A stretch of 64,000 nucleotides of DNA from Fragum whitleyi (Eukaryota; Mollusca; Bivalvia; Cardiida; Cardiidae), in NCBI GenBank assembly GCA_948146395.1, contig OX411559.1:40829432-40893431 (forward strand), read 5' to 3'. The translations under genes were made by a program, and so were the position numbers. This document shows, piece by piece, positions 44,945 through 57,406 of the stretch. Position 1 is the first letter of the stretch, and each line of letters opens with the position of its first letter. The notes beneath the pieces were generated by a model. That model did not search any database. It saw nothing but the letters and a program-made list of their open reading frames with translations, and was not told where the DNA came from.

Positions 44945-45164
44945 AGAGTAATTGAAGAAGAATTTTGGAAACCACGGACAGAGCGCTAATTGGGTGAAAA
45001 GGTATTGTTTTAATCAGATCGATTCTGAATAAATAACTGGCAATGTTTTATTTTAAATAAGTCTTTGTAAAGGGCTGGTAAAATGGCAACGGAAGTTTTG
45101 AAGGATTTTACAAAAAAGGAAATATTTAAATGTTTTATCTGGGAAAAGCTATAAAGAAATATTT

Positions 45165-45275
45165 TTCAGTGATTTTGGAATAGAATTGAATAAGTGCGAT
45201 GAGTGAGTTTTGAATGAATTTTAAGGTAGATGAAAAAGATTTGTTGATTTCATCCAACACAATTCCATATAAACA
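45165..45275. mobile_element. TA-flanked MITE, copy 6 (fragment)
   Basis: GAATTGAATAAGTGCGATGA and GAGTTTTGAATGAATTTTAA match the left third of the family. Confidence 0.45.
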
Positions 45276-45294
45276 TTTGGGCTATAATGATCTA

Positions 45295-45565
45295 AGGGGG
45301 GCGTCAGAGCGCAGTTGGTAGCGCGTCGGACTGTCCCGGTTTCGGTCCCCGACGGCGGCATTCATCCTTTCCGACTATTTGTCTCTCACCGATGGGATGA
45401 TAATCGTAGACCTATGTGAGATAGCAGCTGGAGGCTACGAAAGGATGTGGTGGTAGTACCGGGGAGAGACATACCAGGAATCTATTGTAAGGTGCTCTAG
45501 CCGCCGCGATACAACTGAAATAAAGTTGGAAGCGGCAAAAAAAGGCCAATGAAACAAACAAACAA
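45295..45565 (+). mobile_element. tRNA-derived SINE with shortened head
   Basis: GGCGTCAGAGCGCAGTTGG .. GTCGGACTGTC, then ~18 bp missing, then CCGGTTTCGGTCCCCGACG. The body is complete to GTTGGAAGCGGCAAAAAAAG and (CAAA)n. Confidence 0.75.
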
Positions 45566-46790
45566 ACCATAAATATCTATACAACCTGCTCCATTCACTT
45601 CAATTATTAAAGTACATTCATTAGTAAACACTGCGATTAAAGACAAGTAATAACCTTCATTTAAAAGGTAAATTATAACTTTTATATAAACATAAGGTCT
45701 ATGACAGTCTTAGATATTTCACAATATATGCAGTTAGAAACATCGTGGAATTGATTGTCATCGAAAGTGTAGCAGGCCCGACCTCTTGACTCTTGCTCTA
45801 CACTTTTTAATCCGGAGGTTTAACGCCTTCAAGAGACTAAGAATGACTTTCAGGTTGTGATAACAGTGAAATGACTCAAACGTTGTTGCGGTATTCACCT
45901 TGCTGGACGAACGTTGCTTTTACGTGTCAGACTTATCTTGCCCTGCATTTAAGTCAAAGATTAGCGTAAAAGTGGTGCTAAAGGTTGGAAAAAGTGTGTC
46001 CCGAAACAGCAAAGTCTTTTACAACGGCTTGTCTTTATAAATCCTGCCTTAAAGCGAACTTTAGCATTATGGCGTTGTTCCATCGTACATTTAACCACAT
46101 TTCATTTCAAATCTGTACAAAAACGGTTGATTCCAATTACGATTTAGAAGTGGCATTTCACTTAAAGCATAATGAAGAACTTTCGGTACACTCTACATGT
46201 ATTTAATCGGAAACTACAAGTGTTGGGAGGGTAGGGCAGGTTTTGTGTAATTAGACGTTGACGTCGTTATGCGGAAACGCTATCAAGTAATTCATCACAA
46301 TGTGCATGAATTTCTTGAAATACATGTACAATCACTGTTTTCAAAACAATCATCTCTCATCGAAGAATTCGTCTTAAAAAGAAAAAAATAATCGATTTCT
46401 TAAACGATGTCAAAGAACTTTTTATGAAGTTGTGAGAGATTTAAGATTGTCATGGTCCTAATGTTCGGCGGCGTATAATTATAAACTTGATCTTGAAAAA
46501 GTCAGTTTACAGAGGCTTAACCTATATGATCAACATGTATATTGTGCAACGAAAGCTTTTAATTGCAATATTTAAAGGCTATAAATTTATCCAGATTAAG
46601 GCAAATCTGACTGGCGCCGAAAATAATAACCACTTGATTATTCTGTTGCCGTGACTTGCCTAATGTGATTAACTTATTAATTGAATGTGCATTTAAGAAG
46701 ACAAGTAGAACAGAAAGGTTAAGAAAATTGTGAACTAGTCGGGCCAAGTCAAAATCTTGTTGGGATGTAAACCCTGATAAATACAGCTAA
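45566..46790. other. Repeat G traces, otherwise nothing recognised
   Basis: 45625-45690 shares GACAAGTAATAACCTTCATT-type sequence with repeat G. A 73-codon frame at 45985-46206 has no recognised domain or splice borders. Confidence 0.35.
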
Positions 46791-46793
46791 TAA

Positions 46794-47217
46794 CATCGTG
46801 AAATTGACAAGGTGAATGATTCTGGTATGATTTTCGAATGAAATTGAATAAGTGTGTGGAGCAAGTTTTGAGTGAATTTGAAGGAAGGTAATCCAATCTC
46901 GCTTATTTTGTTTAGGATGGGCAAAATTAGCGATATTTATTACATGTACCTCGCTTTAATAAAATATGCATACGGGTTGAATAAATGGCTTTCTATTTCT
47001 TCAAGACCTATCAGACCCTGTGAAATCGCGATTTTTCCCTAGTTTTATCTATTTTAGATTGACGTTGTTGATTCTATCTTTTTTAGTGGGTTTGGAGTAT
47101 TTTGAATGGTTTGAGTGACTGTTTGGAATGAATTGATTGAGCGCTGAGCGAGTGGCTTCGAATGGATTTGATCGAGATGTAGGTCAATTTCACGATGTTG
47201 TTAACTGTTTACGGGAG
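46794..47217. mobile_element. TA-flanked ~420-bp MITE, copy 7, complete
   Basis: TA|CAGCTAATAACATCGTG .. CACGATGTTGTTAACTG|TT, 424 bp; the right TA is mutated. Confidence 0.85.
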
Positions 47218-47454
47218 AATTGTGATGTCGGCCAAAATGAAGGGGAAACTGTTTTTCTAAAATGAGACGTTACTGAGATTACGTGTCGGAGACCTTCTTT
47301 AAACTAAGATAAAAAATAAATGTCTATAAATAGATTGAATGCTTAATCCTTTTCATACGTGTGTCCTATATGGGTCTCGATTGAAGAGTTGCCAAATGTG
47401 TACTTTATTTTATAAATTTCATATGAGAGCTAAAGTGAGAATTTAATGATTTCA

Positions 47455-47690
47455 TGGAGGTATGAAACAAAAAAACCTAATCACACTGTATAAATACGCG
47501 AAGTTGATTCATACATGAGTTTGACTGATAAGGCTTTTAGTTTTTTACCTCCTTGAAATCAACAAATGCTCTCTTCATCTCTAATTATTTAATTTCATGA
47601 AGCAAAAAAGTAAATACTACTCCAAATAGGACAGATTTCCTTCGGGACTACTTTTCGCGGAAGCTAACATTATACCTGTATAATAAAAAT
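47455..47690. repeat. Repeat H, copy with central hairpin
   Basis: GATTTCATGGAGGTATGAAA .. CCTAATCACACTGTATAAAT is mirrored by ATTCATACATGAGTTTGACT .. TTTTTACCTCCTTGAAATC. Confidence 0.6.
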
Positions 47691-47891
47691 AATTTCATTG
47701 GAAAATAAAGCCAACCAAAACTGAATTACATCAATATTACAACAAAATTACGGACTTAATCTCAATTAGAAATTTGAGAAAAACCTGAGATGAGCACTAA
47801 CATTTTCTTTAAATTTTGGACCAATACTTTAAACAGACGGCAGAATAAAATAGAAATTTTAAGCAACAGACTACTGATTCATGCGCGCTAC

Positions 47892-48060
47892 TGGGGCCTG
47901 TTTTACTAAACATCTTACGATCATTTTTTGTGTAAGTCGAAAATTAAAGTTGCTTCTACAGTAGTAACTTAACATGGAATTCTGCCATTGCAAGACAGAA
48001 TCTAGCGATGAAATAAAAACACCAGGTACGATTTGTGATTTTGACTTACGATCAATTTTT
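47892..48060. mobile_element. Second copy of the 13221 TIR element, interrupted
   Basis: GGGGCCTGTTTTACTAAACA .. CACCAGGTACGATTTGTGAT .. CTTACGATCAATTTTT, at which point pearl-like element I begins. The 13221 copy shows the uninterrupted sequence TTACGATTAATTTTTTGTAA. Confidence 0.65.
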
Positions 48061-48510
48061 AGCTCCACTGGCCGAAGGCCAGCGAGATATTGTCATGGCG
48101 GTGTGTCCGTCGTGCGTCCGTCCGTCCTTGCGGAAACTTTTTCTTTAAACATCTTCTCCTCCAAAACTAATGGGCGGATTTTGATGAAACTTGGTAGAAA
48201 TGTTCCTTGGGTGACCCTCTTCTAAAATTGTTAAAGAAATTTAGATTGACCCCCAAATATGGGCGTGGCAGGGCGTGGCATTTTTCTCTTTGAAATCTTT
48301 AAAAGTATTCTCCTCCCAAACCATTTGGCCAATTTCAATGAAACTTGGCATGGATGTTCCTTGGGTGGCCCTTTACCTAAATTGTTCAAGAAAATTTGAT
48401 TGACCCCCCAAATATGGGCGTGGCAGGGCGGGGCTTATTTTGAGCCCAAAATCTTTAAATGACATTCCTCCTGAACCACTGGGCCGATTTCAACCAAACT
48501 TTACAAGAGT
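48061..48510 (+). mobile_element. Pearl/Helitron-like array I, 3' truncated
   Basis: Starts AGCTCCACTGGCCGAAGGCC exactly at the T-run of the host element, then GTCCGTCC at 48114-48127 and two and a half units with GGGCGTGGCAGGGCG. No CTCTTGT end. It is joined to a fragment of the 52759 element (about 48510-48642). Confidence 0.7.
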
Positions 48511-49420
48511 GTACCTGGGGTGACCCTCATTAAATAACAACTTATTAATATTCTCTTTTATTTTGATTCATCTATTTTAAGTCAAAATTTGAGAAAAATC
48601 TCAATTGAGCCTGAGAAAAGTTTTATAACCTCGGGCCCTGATCTTAGTCTACACAGCCTACATTTTGCTTGATTATTGTTTGAGAAACTTTGTCTAGTTG
48701 CTTTTGAAATTCTAAAAAAAATCCAATTTATTAGAAACAAAATTTTAAATTCAGTACGGTAAGGATTAGGAGAGATTAGAAATTGACTTGTCTGAAAATT
48801 ACCAGATTTAATTGCTGTTTACTTTCTAATAGAATTTCATATTTTTCGCTCGATCTCTAAGTGCAGTTCATTTAGGATTGATTGAAAAACAAATTGTGAT
48901 CAACATGTGATCCCAATGTCACGCTATATAATGGAAACTTTTACGTATTCGGATCGAATTACTAGATGCGCGATTGGGAAAGTTGCCTTTTCGGACTTAA
49001 GGCATTTGTTCTTATAAAAAAGTTATAAAATTGTTTTACTAGTTTATGATGTATTGCGGATATCAGATAAGTTATCGAATGCTATTGTTTTGAAGTTCAA
49101 GTGGACATTTTAGTCTGAAAGCAGTCTTTAGGTGTGTGAGTTAATAGTCTTGCTTCGTTATTTTTAACGTTTTCTTTGCACGTCATGCAAAGCTAGTCCA
49201 TTAGTGGAAATTAAATTAAACATGTCTGTAAATTACATTTTATTAATCCAGTGTTTATACATCCGTGTTAATTTACGTATGTATAAAATACAAAATACTC
49301 CACTGTATTGATGGCACCGTAAATAAATTGATTAAGAAATTCGAGCAGCAAAACTCAAGCATAGACGTCACATACGGAAAATACTTTTATAATAGTAAGC
49401 TGGAACGGCCATTCTTGATC

Positions 49421-49584
49421 AAGGAAGTGGAACCGTAATAGTTTCGCAACATTTCGGCACCAATGAACTTTCACAATGATTGACCGAGGTTTTCTAATGA
49501 AAATCATTAGGAAACACCGTTTAACACCGTTAAAGTACATTACTTCCGAAACGTTGCGGCACTATTACGGGTCCACTACCTTAA
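49421..49584. mobile_element. Foldback MITE (TTAA type), copy f
   Basis: AAGTGGAACCGTAATAGTTT .. CTATTACGGGTCCACTACC then TTAA at 49581-49584. Confidence 0.75.
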
Positions 49585-49743
49585 GGAAACCATTCAAATG
49601 ATCTGCCTGTTTAGCAAGCTCGTTTCGCGTAACCTAGCAAGGGTCGATATTTCTCGAACTTCTAGGATGGTGACGTTCAACGTGACGCGTCACATATACG
49701 GATCATATAAACGGGTCACAAGTGTATTACAGTCGACAATATA

Positions 49744-50012
49744 CAGTTTAGAACATCGTAAAATTTTACCTACATCCGACCAAAACCATTCAAAACCGCT
49801 CGACATAAAAAATAGCTATTTATAGAACATGTTTGCGAATTTAATTAAAGGGAGTTAATAGGTATCGCTAATTGTCTTCATCCTGAAAAAAATAGCGACA
49901 TTTGATTATATTCCTTAGATTTCATTAAAACTCATTCCTCTCGCTCATTCAATTTATTTCCAAAAGCATTCCAATATCACCCAGCTTGACAATTTCACTA
50001 TGTTCTTAACTG
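49744..50012. mobile_element. TA-flanked MITE, copy 8, internally deleted
   Basis: TA|CAGTTTAGAACATCG .. ACTATGTTCTTAACTG; only 269 bp, with the middle ~150 bp missing. Confidence 0.7.
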
Positions 50013-50309
50013 TCCAGGGTGTGTTTGTAACACTGTTTATGAAACAGAAAATCATTCCCATAGGAAGTTCGTATGAAAAATTCATCTGTTTTGTTTATAT
50101 GGTTTTAATAAAAGACTATTTTGCATGACGGATTTGCAAAAAAATACCATTTATTCTAAATTCATTTAAAAGGTGAAAACGGTTTTAAAGAATCAAACAG
50201 GAACATTTATCTATGTTTTAAAAAACAAAGCTTCGTGAATGCAAGAAATAAACATCTATGTACATGTAAGCCGTGACTTTTCTTCATATTTAGAGGGAGC
50301 GAAAGTATA

Positions 50310-50710
50310 CATTTATCAACATCATAAAATTGACAATCACTCCGATCAAAACCATTCTAAATCACTCAATCAGCGCTCCAATTATTCACTCGAAATACAC
50401 ATTCAAATCGATCAAATACGTTCCAAAACATTTGAAAACATTCAAGACGATAAACATTTATTTCAAATCGATCAAATTATTCTACGATTTTATTGGCTGG
50501 TGTGGATTCTAAAGTGAATGATTGGTCCACGAGCAGAAAAGTACGTATTTTTATTAAAGGGGGGTAATAAATATAGCTAGTTTTGTTCATCTTGAACGAA
50601 ATAAGCAATATTGGTTTATCTCCTTCTCAAAACTCGCTCTACAAACTCATTTTCAATCCAAAATTACTCCAAAACCATTCATCTTGTCAATTTCACGATG
50701 TTATTATCTA
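50310..50710. mobile_element. TA-flanked ~420-bp MITE, copy 9
   Basis: TA|CATTTATCAACATCATA .. CAATTTCACGATGTTATTAT, with the inner hairpin TTTTGTTCATCTTGAACGAA. The ORFs in it (92 and 60 codons) are MITE sequence. Confidence 0.75.
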
Positions 50711-51151
50711 TTAATTGGGCAACCGTATGAAATTCAAATCACTTTCAGAAGTCGATATTTGGTTTTGAGCCGCGATGTCGTTAATACAGCTACTATCATT
50801 TAAATCTTTACTTACTACTTAACTACAAAGTGCATAGTGAAGGCACTAACCATTTTGCGTGAACAATTTGGCTAATTTGAGTCCGTTTCAAAAACAATGG
50901 CCACAGGCCAATCATTTATGATGTTGAGAAGCTGAACGGTTAGTTGGTTTAATAAAAAGACAGTAAGAAAGCATTGTAACTTGAAAAGACAGTATACATG
51001 CTGGGTAGAAGTTTCGTGTTTAAACCATAGACTATTTAGTATCATGCATATTACAATGGAGGAATGCAAGAGCTCAAACCTTGAAGTTCCACAATGTCGG
51101 CCATACATGGGCAGACGCAGATCAATTTATGACAGGTAGGGTTTTTATATT

Positions 51152-51414
51152 TGTGACCCGTCACGCGAAAAGGGACCATTCGGGTATTGCGTAAAGTGTC
51201 GATTCTAGTCAGACTTCGTGTTTGTGCAGACTGACTAGGGTCGAAACTTTACGCAATGTGTTTAGTTCTTTTAATCTAGAATGTTCAATCTACCTTAAAG
51301 TGAAAGAAGTTTTGAAATGCGATCTCTGGTTGACCAATGCTGGACCCATCTCTTTTTCAAATTATAATTTTACAATGTTCCCAGATGGTCCCTTTTTTAC
51401 TTGACGGGTCACAT
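51152..51414. mobile_element. TIR element TGTGACCCGTCA, 263 bp
   Basis: Left TGTGACCCGTCACGCGAAAA GGGACCAT and right ATGGTCCC..TTGACGGGTCACA are inverted over about 33 bp. An inner palindrome at about 51196-51260 (GCGTAAAGT .. ACTTTACGC) surrounds a CAGACTTCGTG motif. The right end of another copy lies at 52690-52730. Confidence 0.7.
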
Positions 51415-51888
51415 TCATGAACAGAATCACCACTTTTGATTGCATATTTTTGGAGTTATTGACCTTTGATATTTTAAAGACTTAGATTTTGTCTGGCGGC
51501 CATCTCTGAAATAAAAATAACTATTAATTTGAAAATTATTGTTCGATAGACCTCACCATCACTCATTCACGCCTTATTTTAGAGTTATTGCCGATGGTAA
51601 TTTTCTATAGTTTAATTCTGTCAGGAGCATATTTCTTAAAGGATACATGCTACATTGTTGTTACTTGATATTTCATAGGAAGCAAGATCGTACCAAATTA
51701 ATACTTCTTGTGTGAATGGGTCTCTCTAAGTAGAAGTACAGGGAAAATGGGCTACAACTCTTGCGTGCTTAAGAGATAGAGTTTATTGAGAAGAAGCGCT
51801 ATTTACAAGAACACTAAAACTAGCTTCAGTAAACTACCAAACTGTAATAAGCGGGTTAGGGCAATATTCGACATGGCTCTTGTCGCAC

Positions 51889-52012
51889 TTAAGGAAGGAC
51901 CCGTAATAGTTCCGCAACATTTCGGAACGCAATCCTTTCAGAATTTTAACCTAGGTTTCCTAATGAAATCATCCAAAACGTTGCGGAGCTATTACGTTTC
52001 CACTACCTTAAA
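51889..52012. mobile_element. Foldback MITE (TTAA type), copy g
   Basis: TTAA at both ends; the central third of the palindrome is deleted (124 bp). Confidence 0.7.
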
Positions 52013-52093
52013 TCCTTAATGACCATTTACCTTTCTATAACGATTTATTGAAATATGACCTCCGTTTGACGTCTACTTGTACCAATAAGCATA

Positions 52094-52675
52094 CACTACT
52101 CAAGAGTTCTAAGCGGCCACCTTACCTTTCTCCATTTTTCACACGTTTTTCGCTTTTATTTTGAAATATCAACTTTGTCTTTCGAAAGAGGTGCCATTCT
52201 ACCATCATCCTATCCGATTGTTTTGTAAAATCATGCAATCAGTTAGTCCTTAAAACGGAATTAAATGCATGTACCCTCAAATTCAAATGTCTCAAAAATG
52301 ACAATTTTTAGAGAAATTTTAATTTTTCGACACATGAAATATGCAAATCCTATCAATTTTTTGCACTGATATCAGTGGTACAAAGTCTGAGGACTTCTAA
52401 AAATAATAAGAAATGCCACAACTTTGTACACAATCCTTATCCTAACCAGAAATGTCAAAAATACCCCACCCACCAATGTTAACTTTGAAATCGAGGGTAC
52501 TCCTACTTTCGTTCAATTTTTAAACATTTCTTGTTGAATTTTTTCATTGATTTTTCTCTTATTGATTTGATAAATGTTTTGGCTGCATTATATTAGCAAA
52601 AACGGAATGAAAGCATGTGGCATTCATAACATATGACCAAAAAGGCAAGTGGCCGCTTAGGAGTTTTGTGGAGTG
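52094..52675. mobile_element. TA-flanked TIR element CACTACTCAAG, 582 bp
   Basis: Arms CACTACTCAAGAGTTCTAAG CGGCCACC and, at right, GGCCGCTTAGGAGTTTTGTG GAGTG are inverted over ~28 bp. TA borders at 52092 and 52676. CACT..AGTG ends with TA suggest a mariner-derived MITE. The interior is AT-rich with no ORF. Confidence 0.7.
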
Positions 52676-52758
52676 TATATCTACTTTTCTGGGTTCCCAG
52701 ACGGTCCTTTTGTGACGGGTCTCATTTCCATGGGATCAATTTCGCCAATAGGACAAAA

Positions 52759-52992
52759 CCTGGGCCCTAGGTCATAAAATTTTTCTCAGGCTCAATTCAA
52801 CATTTTCTCTAATTTCAATTTGAGATAAAAGCCGTAAGTCTGTTTTATAACTCATTTTAACGTTTTAAAACAAAAGATGATATGAATAAGTTGTTAAAAC
52901 TAACAACTTATTAATAATATCTTTTATTTTTTTAACATTTATTTTAAATTAAAATTTTGTGAAAAATTGACTTTTATAACCTTGGGCCCTGG
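52759..52992. mobile_element. TIR element CCTGGGCCCTAGGTCATAAAA
   Basis: Inverted ends GGGCCCTAGGTCATAAAATT / TTTTATAACCTTGGGCCC and an inner palindrome AATAAGTTGTTAAAACTAACAACTTATT. The right half of a second copy is at about 48510-48642. Confidence 0.65.
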
Positions 52993-53030
52993 AAGTAAAA
53001 CTAAACTTAAAGTCTGTAGATCGTTAACAA

Positions 53031-53044
53031 TTCTCTCTTTCTCT

Positions 53045-53088
<44 letters not shown>

Positions 53089-53215
53089 GCACACACCTTT
53101 TTCTCTCTCTATTCCCTCCTCTTTCCTCCCTTCTCTTTCTCTCCTTCTCTTTTTCTTTTTTCTGTCTCCCCTCTTTCCATCTCTTTCTCTATCTTTCTCT
53201 CTCACTCACATTCAA
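53031..53215. repeat. Pyrimidine-rich (CT)n region
   Basis: Almost pure C/T on the plus strand with a CACACACGCACACA island at 53080-53096. ORFs across it are low complexity. Confidence 0.95.
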
Positions 53216-53327
53216 AGTGTCAAAGTTACTTTTTTTTCGAAAGCGGAATAGTAATTCCGATATTGTTGAACTAGTATATAAGCGAACGGTATAACGAGTA
53301 TTTCATGTGGAATAAGCATACATTTTA

Positions 53328-53739
53328 CAGTTAGTACCATCGTGAGATTGATATTCACCTCGACCAAAAGTATTCCAAATCGCTCGCTCAGCACTCTATT
53401 CATTCATTCCAAATACTCACTCGAACTATTAAAAACGCTCAAAAGTCGTTCAAAAATATTTCGAACTCGTTAGAAAAGGATCGATATTTTAATAAAATCG
53501 ATCAATTGTTTCAACGATTTTTTGTCTGGCGGGGGGGGGGGGGGGTAAAAAGCCTGATTGGTCCGCGAAAACACACAGACACAAACGGGTGCATTCTTTA
53601 ATAAAAGGGAGGTCAATATGTCGATAATTTAGATTAACTCCCTTTAATTTAACTCAAAAATCTCTCCTACCACTCATTCATTTTTTTTTTTATTTTTTCG
53701 GTAATTATTCCTTTGTCAATTTCACGATATTGTGAACTG
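53328..53739. mobile_element. TA-flanked ~420-bp MITE, copy 10
   Basis: TA|CAGTTAGTACCATCGTG .. ACGATATTGTGAACTG|TA, both TA borders kept. A ~17-base G-run at 53530 lies inside. Confidence 0.8.
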
Positions 53740-53797
53740 TATGATGTTGGTAAACGTAATTCTCGATCTAAATTATCGAACTTTTGTAATTTGATCT

Positions 53798-54633
53798 ATA
53801 GTCAATCATGCTCAAGCGACCACGTCTTTCGATTTAATATCAAAAACAATGTTTCTAACAAATGTAAACAAAACATGTACTTTAGCGCCCATTCTCTTTA
53901 ACGACCATTTTAGCGGTTCCGTAAGTGGTCGCTTGATACACATGTACTTCATTTCTTAAATGTGGAAATAAGGAAAGGTGTAAACTAAGCAAGACTATTC
54001 TTGTTCACAAATAAATGACAAACAAAAATATAAATAGCCGTGTTAATTAAAGATAAATAAATGTTAACTATAATAATACAATTTGTGTACTTTTTCACCA
54101 TTGTTCGATTTCATTAGGGTCGAATTGTCATCGATATAACCTTCGAATTGAAAATATTTTGTTGATTTCTTTTTTTAATGTATAAAAATGAATAGTACTG
54201 GCTTGGGAGATAGGAATAGAATATACAGGTTTGGTCTTTGATATTATTATCTTACGAAGCATTTTAATCAAAGTAAAGTGTATACATTTTCTTAGTATAG
54301 TTAGACTATAGAGCAGTATTATTTTCTTATAAAGCGACCCATCGATTGAGAAAACGGCCGTTTTTTTTGACAAATAAAAAATGACCGTTTTGACGACATA
54401 TAGTAATTTATTAAACAGGCCTAATTTATACAACGATTCTTACTAAATTATACCACAAGACGATTTAAATGAATTCTATCAACACAAAATTTAATTACGA
54501 TAGTTTTCGGGGCAATCGTAATAACGCAAAGAAAATTCTGGTTTTGTTTAAAGGATTTTTCTCAGTGGTCGCACAAAAGAGAGTTGTCGTTTAAATAGGG
54601 ATCGTCGATCGTCCTTGTGTAACTGTTCTTTGA
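53798..54633. mobile_element. Longer relative of the 16202 element, inverted
   Basis: Left TATAGTCAATCATGCTCAAG CGACCACG equals the complement of the 16202 element's right end. GTGGTCGCTTG, AAAGCGACCC, GTGGTCGCAC and a weak ACTGTT end follow. The far boundary is uncertain. Confidence 0.45.
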
Positions 54634-54715
54634 ATTTTTCAAAAAGCAATCTTCCGAGACAGTATGAAAGAAGTGATTCTTGTAATGAGATTATGACGGT
54701 AGTTTAGTTTTGATA

Positions 54716-55112
54716 CAGTTAAAAACCTCCTGAAATTGACACCCATTCCGATCAAAATCATTCTAAATCACACACTCAGCTCTCCATTCACTCATTCCAA
54801 ACGTTCACTCAAAACGATAAATAGAACTAATATTTTAATCAAATCAATCAAATTTGTTGAATGATTTTTATTGGCTTTTGAGGATTTTTAAGTGTCTAAT
54901 TGGTCCACGAAGACACCAAACAGAAAAAATAGATATATTATATTAAAGGGAAGTAATAAATATAGTTACTTTTGTTCATTCTGAACAAAATTAGCGACAC
55001 TGGGTTACCTCCCTTAAATTTCCTCCAAAACTCACTCATTGCAGCCATTCAATTTAATTTCAAAATCATTCCAAAATCATTCAACCTGTCAATTTCACAA
55101 TTTTATTTACTG
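54716..55112. mobile_element. TA-flanked ~420-bp MITE, copy 11
   Basis: TA|CAGTTAAAAACCTCCTG .. CACAATTTTATTTACTG|TA. Confidence 0.8.
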
Positions 55113-55239
55113 TAATAGACACCCAGAATCTGATATTGCCATTCATGGCCCAGCATACATGTAGGTATTCAACGTTCTGAGCTACAGATAGAGGGGGAAT
55201 TGGGCTTTCAATTAAGAGACGAAGAAAGTTTTTATTAAT

Positions 55240-55680
55240 TTGATGGAGGTATAAAACTGAAAATCTAATCACACTGTATGAATACGCGAAGCGGATTCAT
55301 ACATGAGTGTGATTAGGTTTTTAGTTTCCTACCTCAATGAAATCAACAAAAAGTCTCTCCATGTCTTATGATTTAATTTCTTGGAGAAAAAGTGTAAAGA
55401 TTTACCCTAAAATGCATGGATTGTTTATGGGACTCCTTTCCAAGGAAGCTCAGAAAAAACAACAAAAACTGCGTAATCAAAACTGTTTTCGTTGAGTAAT
55501 GAAATCATTTTTCAGCCAATCAGAATGCTTGATTCTTTGTGAACATTACTTGAATTAAATTGTATTCAAATATTTCGTTATTCCTACACTAAATGCTTTG
55601 TTATTGAAACTTATTTGAAACGTGTCATCGAGACGATTTAAGTGAGTACCCACAACATAGGATTTTATTGGGAAATAAAC
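55240..55680. repeat. Repeat H, copy with long hairpin and tail
   Basis: GATGGAGGTATAAAACTGAA..ATCTAATCACACTGTATGAA mirrored by TTCATACATGAGTGTGATTA..CTACCTCAATGAAATC. The tail contains CAGCCAATCAGAATGCTTGA and CGTGTCATCGAGACGATTTA, also seen around 34815-35135. Confidence 0.65.
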
Positions 55681-56183
55681 ATTTTAGATTGATTTTATCC
55701 CCTCTTATCTAGACCACTTTATGTTAGCACCAATTTTCCAAACAAGCACACAAATATTGACCCAATACGTCCTAAGCCTATTTTAGAACAGTGGATGAAA
55801 AGAACCTTAACAATGAAAACCAAGAAATAAAAGCCATGGAATCTAAATATGGAAAACCCTAGTAGAATCAATATACAATTAACTTCTAGCATAGCGTAAA
55901 AATTGCCATTATGCAAATACAACTTGAAATTAATCATTTGTATGAAATTGTGTGTATATTTTTTGTGCATTTTTTATTCTCTGCACCAGTAACGGATACC
56001 GGATTTCTGTAAAAGTAGTATAACCTTCAAGGCATTTAACTTTTTTTTCTTTTATGCTCTCGCATCGATAGATGGTAGACATATTGTTTATGCCTTTCGT
56101 GTAAGTCTGTTGGTTTGTTTGTCTGTTTGAACTCCCCCCCCCCCCCCCCCTCAAAAAAAATTGTACAATTGCATTATCTTCTA

Positions 56184-56590
56184 CAGTTATTAGCATTGCG
56201 AAATAGAAAACATGTGTGATTTTGAAATGATGTTTGAATGAGTGTGTGGAGCGAGTTTTGAGTGAAATTACAGGCAGGTAATCCAATATCACATATTTTG
56301 TTCAAGATGAACAAAATTAGCTATATTTATTACCTCCCTTTAATAAAATATACGTAATTTTCTGTTGTGTATCTACTTGGACCAAATAGACACTTAAAAA
56401 TCCACATTTGCCAATAAAATCCTTGAATAACTAGATAGATTTTGATTAAATGTTGAAAGTCTTTGTCGATTTCGAAATGTTTTCTAAGACTTTTGAGCGT
56501 TTTTTATCGATCAATAAGTGAGTGTTTGGAGCAAATAAATGGATCGCTGAGTGAGCGCTTAAGAATGAATTTGATGTAAAAAAATACAAT
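56184..56590. mobile_element. TA-flanked ~420-bp MITE, copy 12
   Basis: TA|CAGTTATTAGCATTGCG start, inner TTTTGTTCAAGATGAACAAA; right end eroded. Confidence 0.7.
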
Positions 56591-57406
56591 TAGTAAGAGA
56601 TAGTTTTCGCATATTTCACGTTATTACAGAATGTTGCAAGGCCTTTTTGTTTGCACCACTTTTAAGGTCATCAGTCAAGGTCAATGTCATTTTTTTAAGG
56701 TCAAATGAGTTGAAAATTTTAAACCAATGGTAGTGGCAGGGACGTTTGACGAGCACAACTTTCTTTTTTAAATGATTGTATCAAAATAAATACACAAAGG
56801 AATACAAAGACTGTAGCTTGATTAAGTGTAGCCATATGTGAAACTGTAATAAATCATTACGAAAACTTCACTGACTACTGTTATCGATTCTTCGATTTCT
56901 GCAGTACTTCAATCACTTTGATGAATGTCACGTGGTGAAATGAATTTTCAAAAATTCCCGTAATGCGTTGATATCCAAATAATTTCCGCTTGATATGAGA
57001 ATCAAGGTATTATTGGTTTATTTGTTCAAAAAGGGCCTAACGCCGTTTTCTTTTGTAGTTTCCTCTCATACCTCTGGGGCAATCCAGGACCTACGAGGGA
57101 GGTGAGCTCGTTGGCCATTTTATAATGACAATATAGTACCATACCATACAATACAATACAATAAACAAAAAGGTTTATCCGATAAATTCGGCTGCCGGCC
57201 TAGAATTACTTTTCATACAAAATGAAAGTCATATCTGAAAGAGTGTAAAAGAAAAGTTTCGTTGATGAAATTACACCAGGCCAACAACATTAAAAAAGAA
57301 AGAAATTAAATCTAAGACACACTTACCAATGTTACTGATCATCTTGCTCACATAAAACGAATTGTATCAAGTGAAGCATGGCTCTGCGCGAAATAGCTTC
57401 CACACT

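Noticed and set aside
57066..57104. Possible internal exon between TTTTGTAG and GTGAGC
   Set aside because: Good borders, but about 40 bp with two open frames and no partner exons; cannot be told from chance.
57326..57345. Minus-strand mini start exon MISNI before GTAAGT
   Set aside because: Five codons only, with no continuation found.
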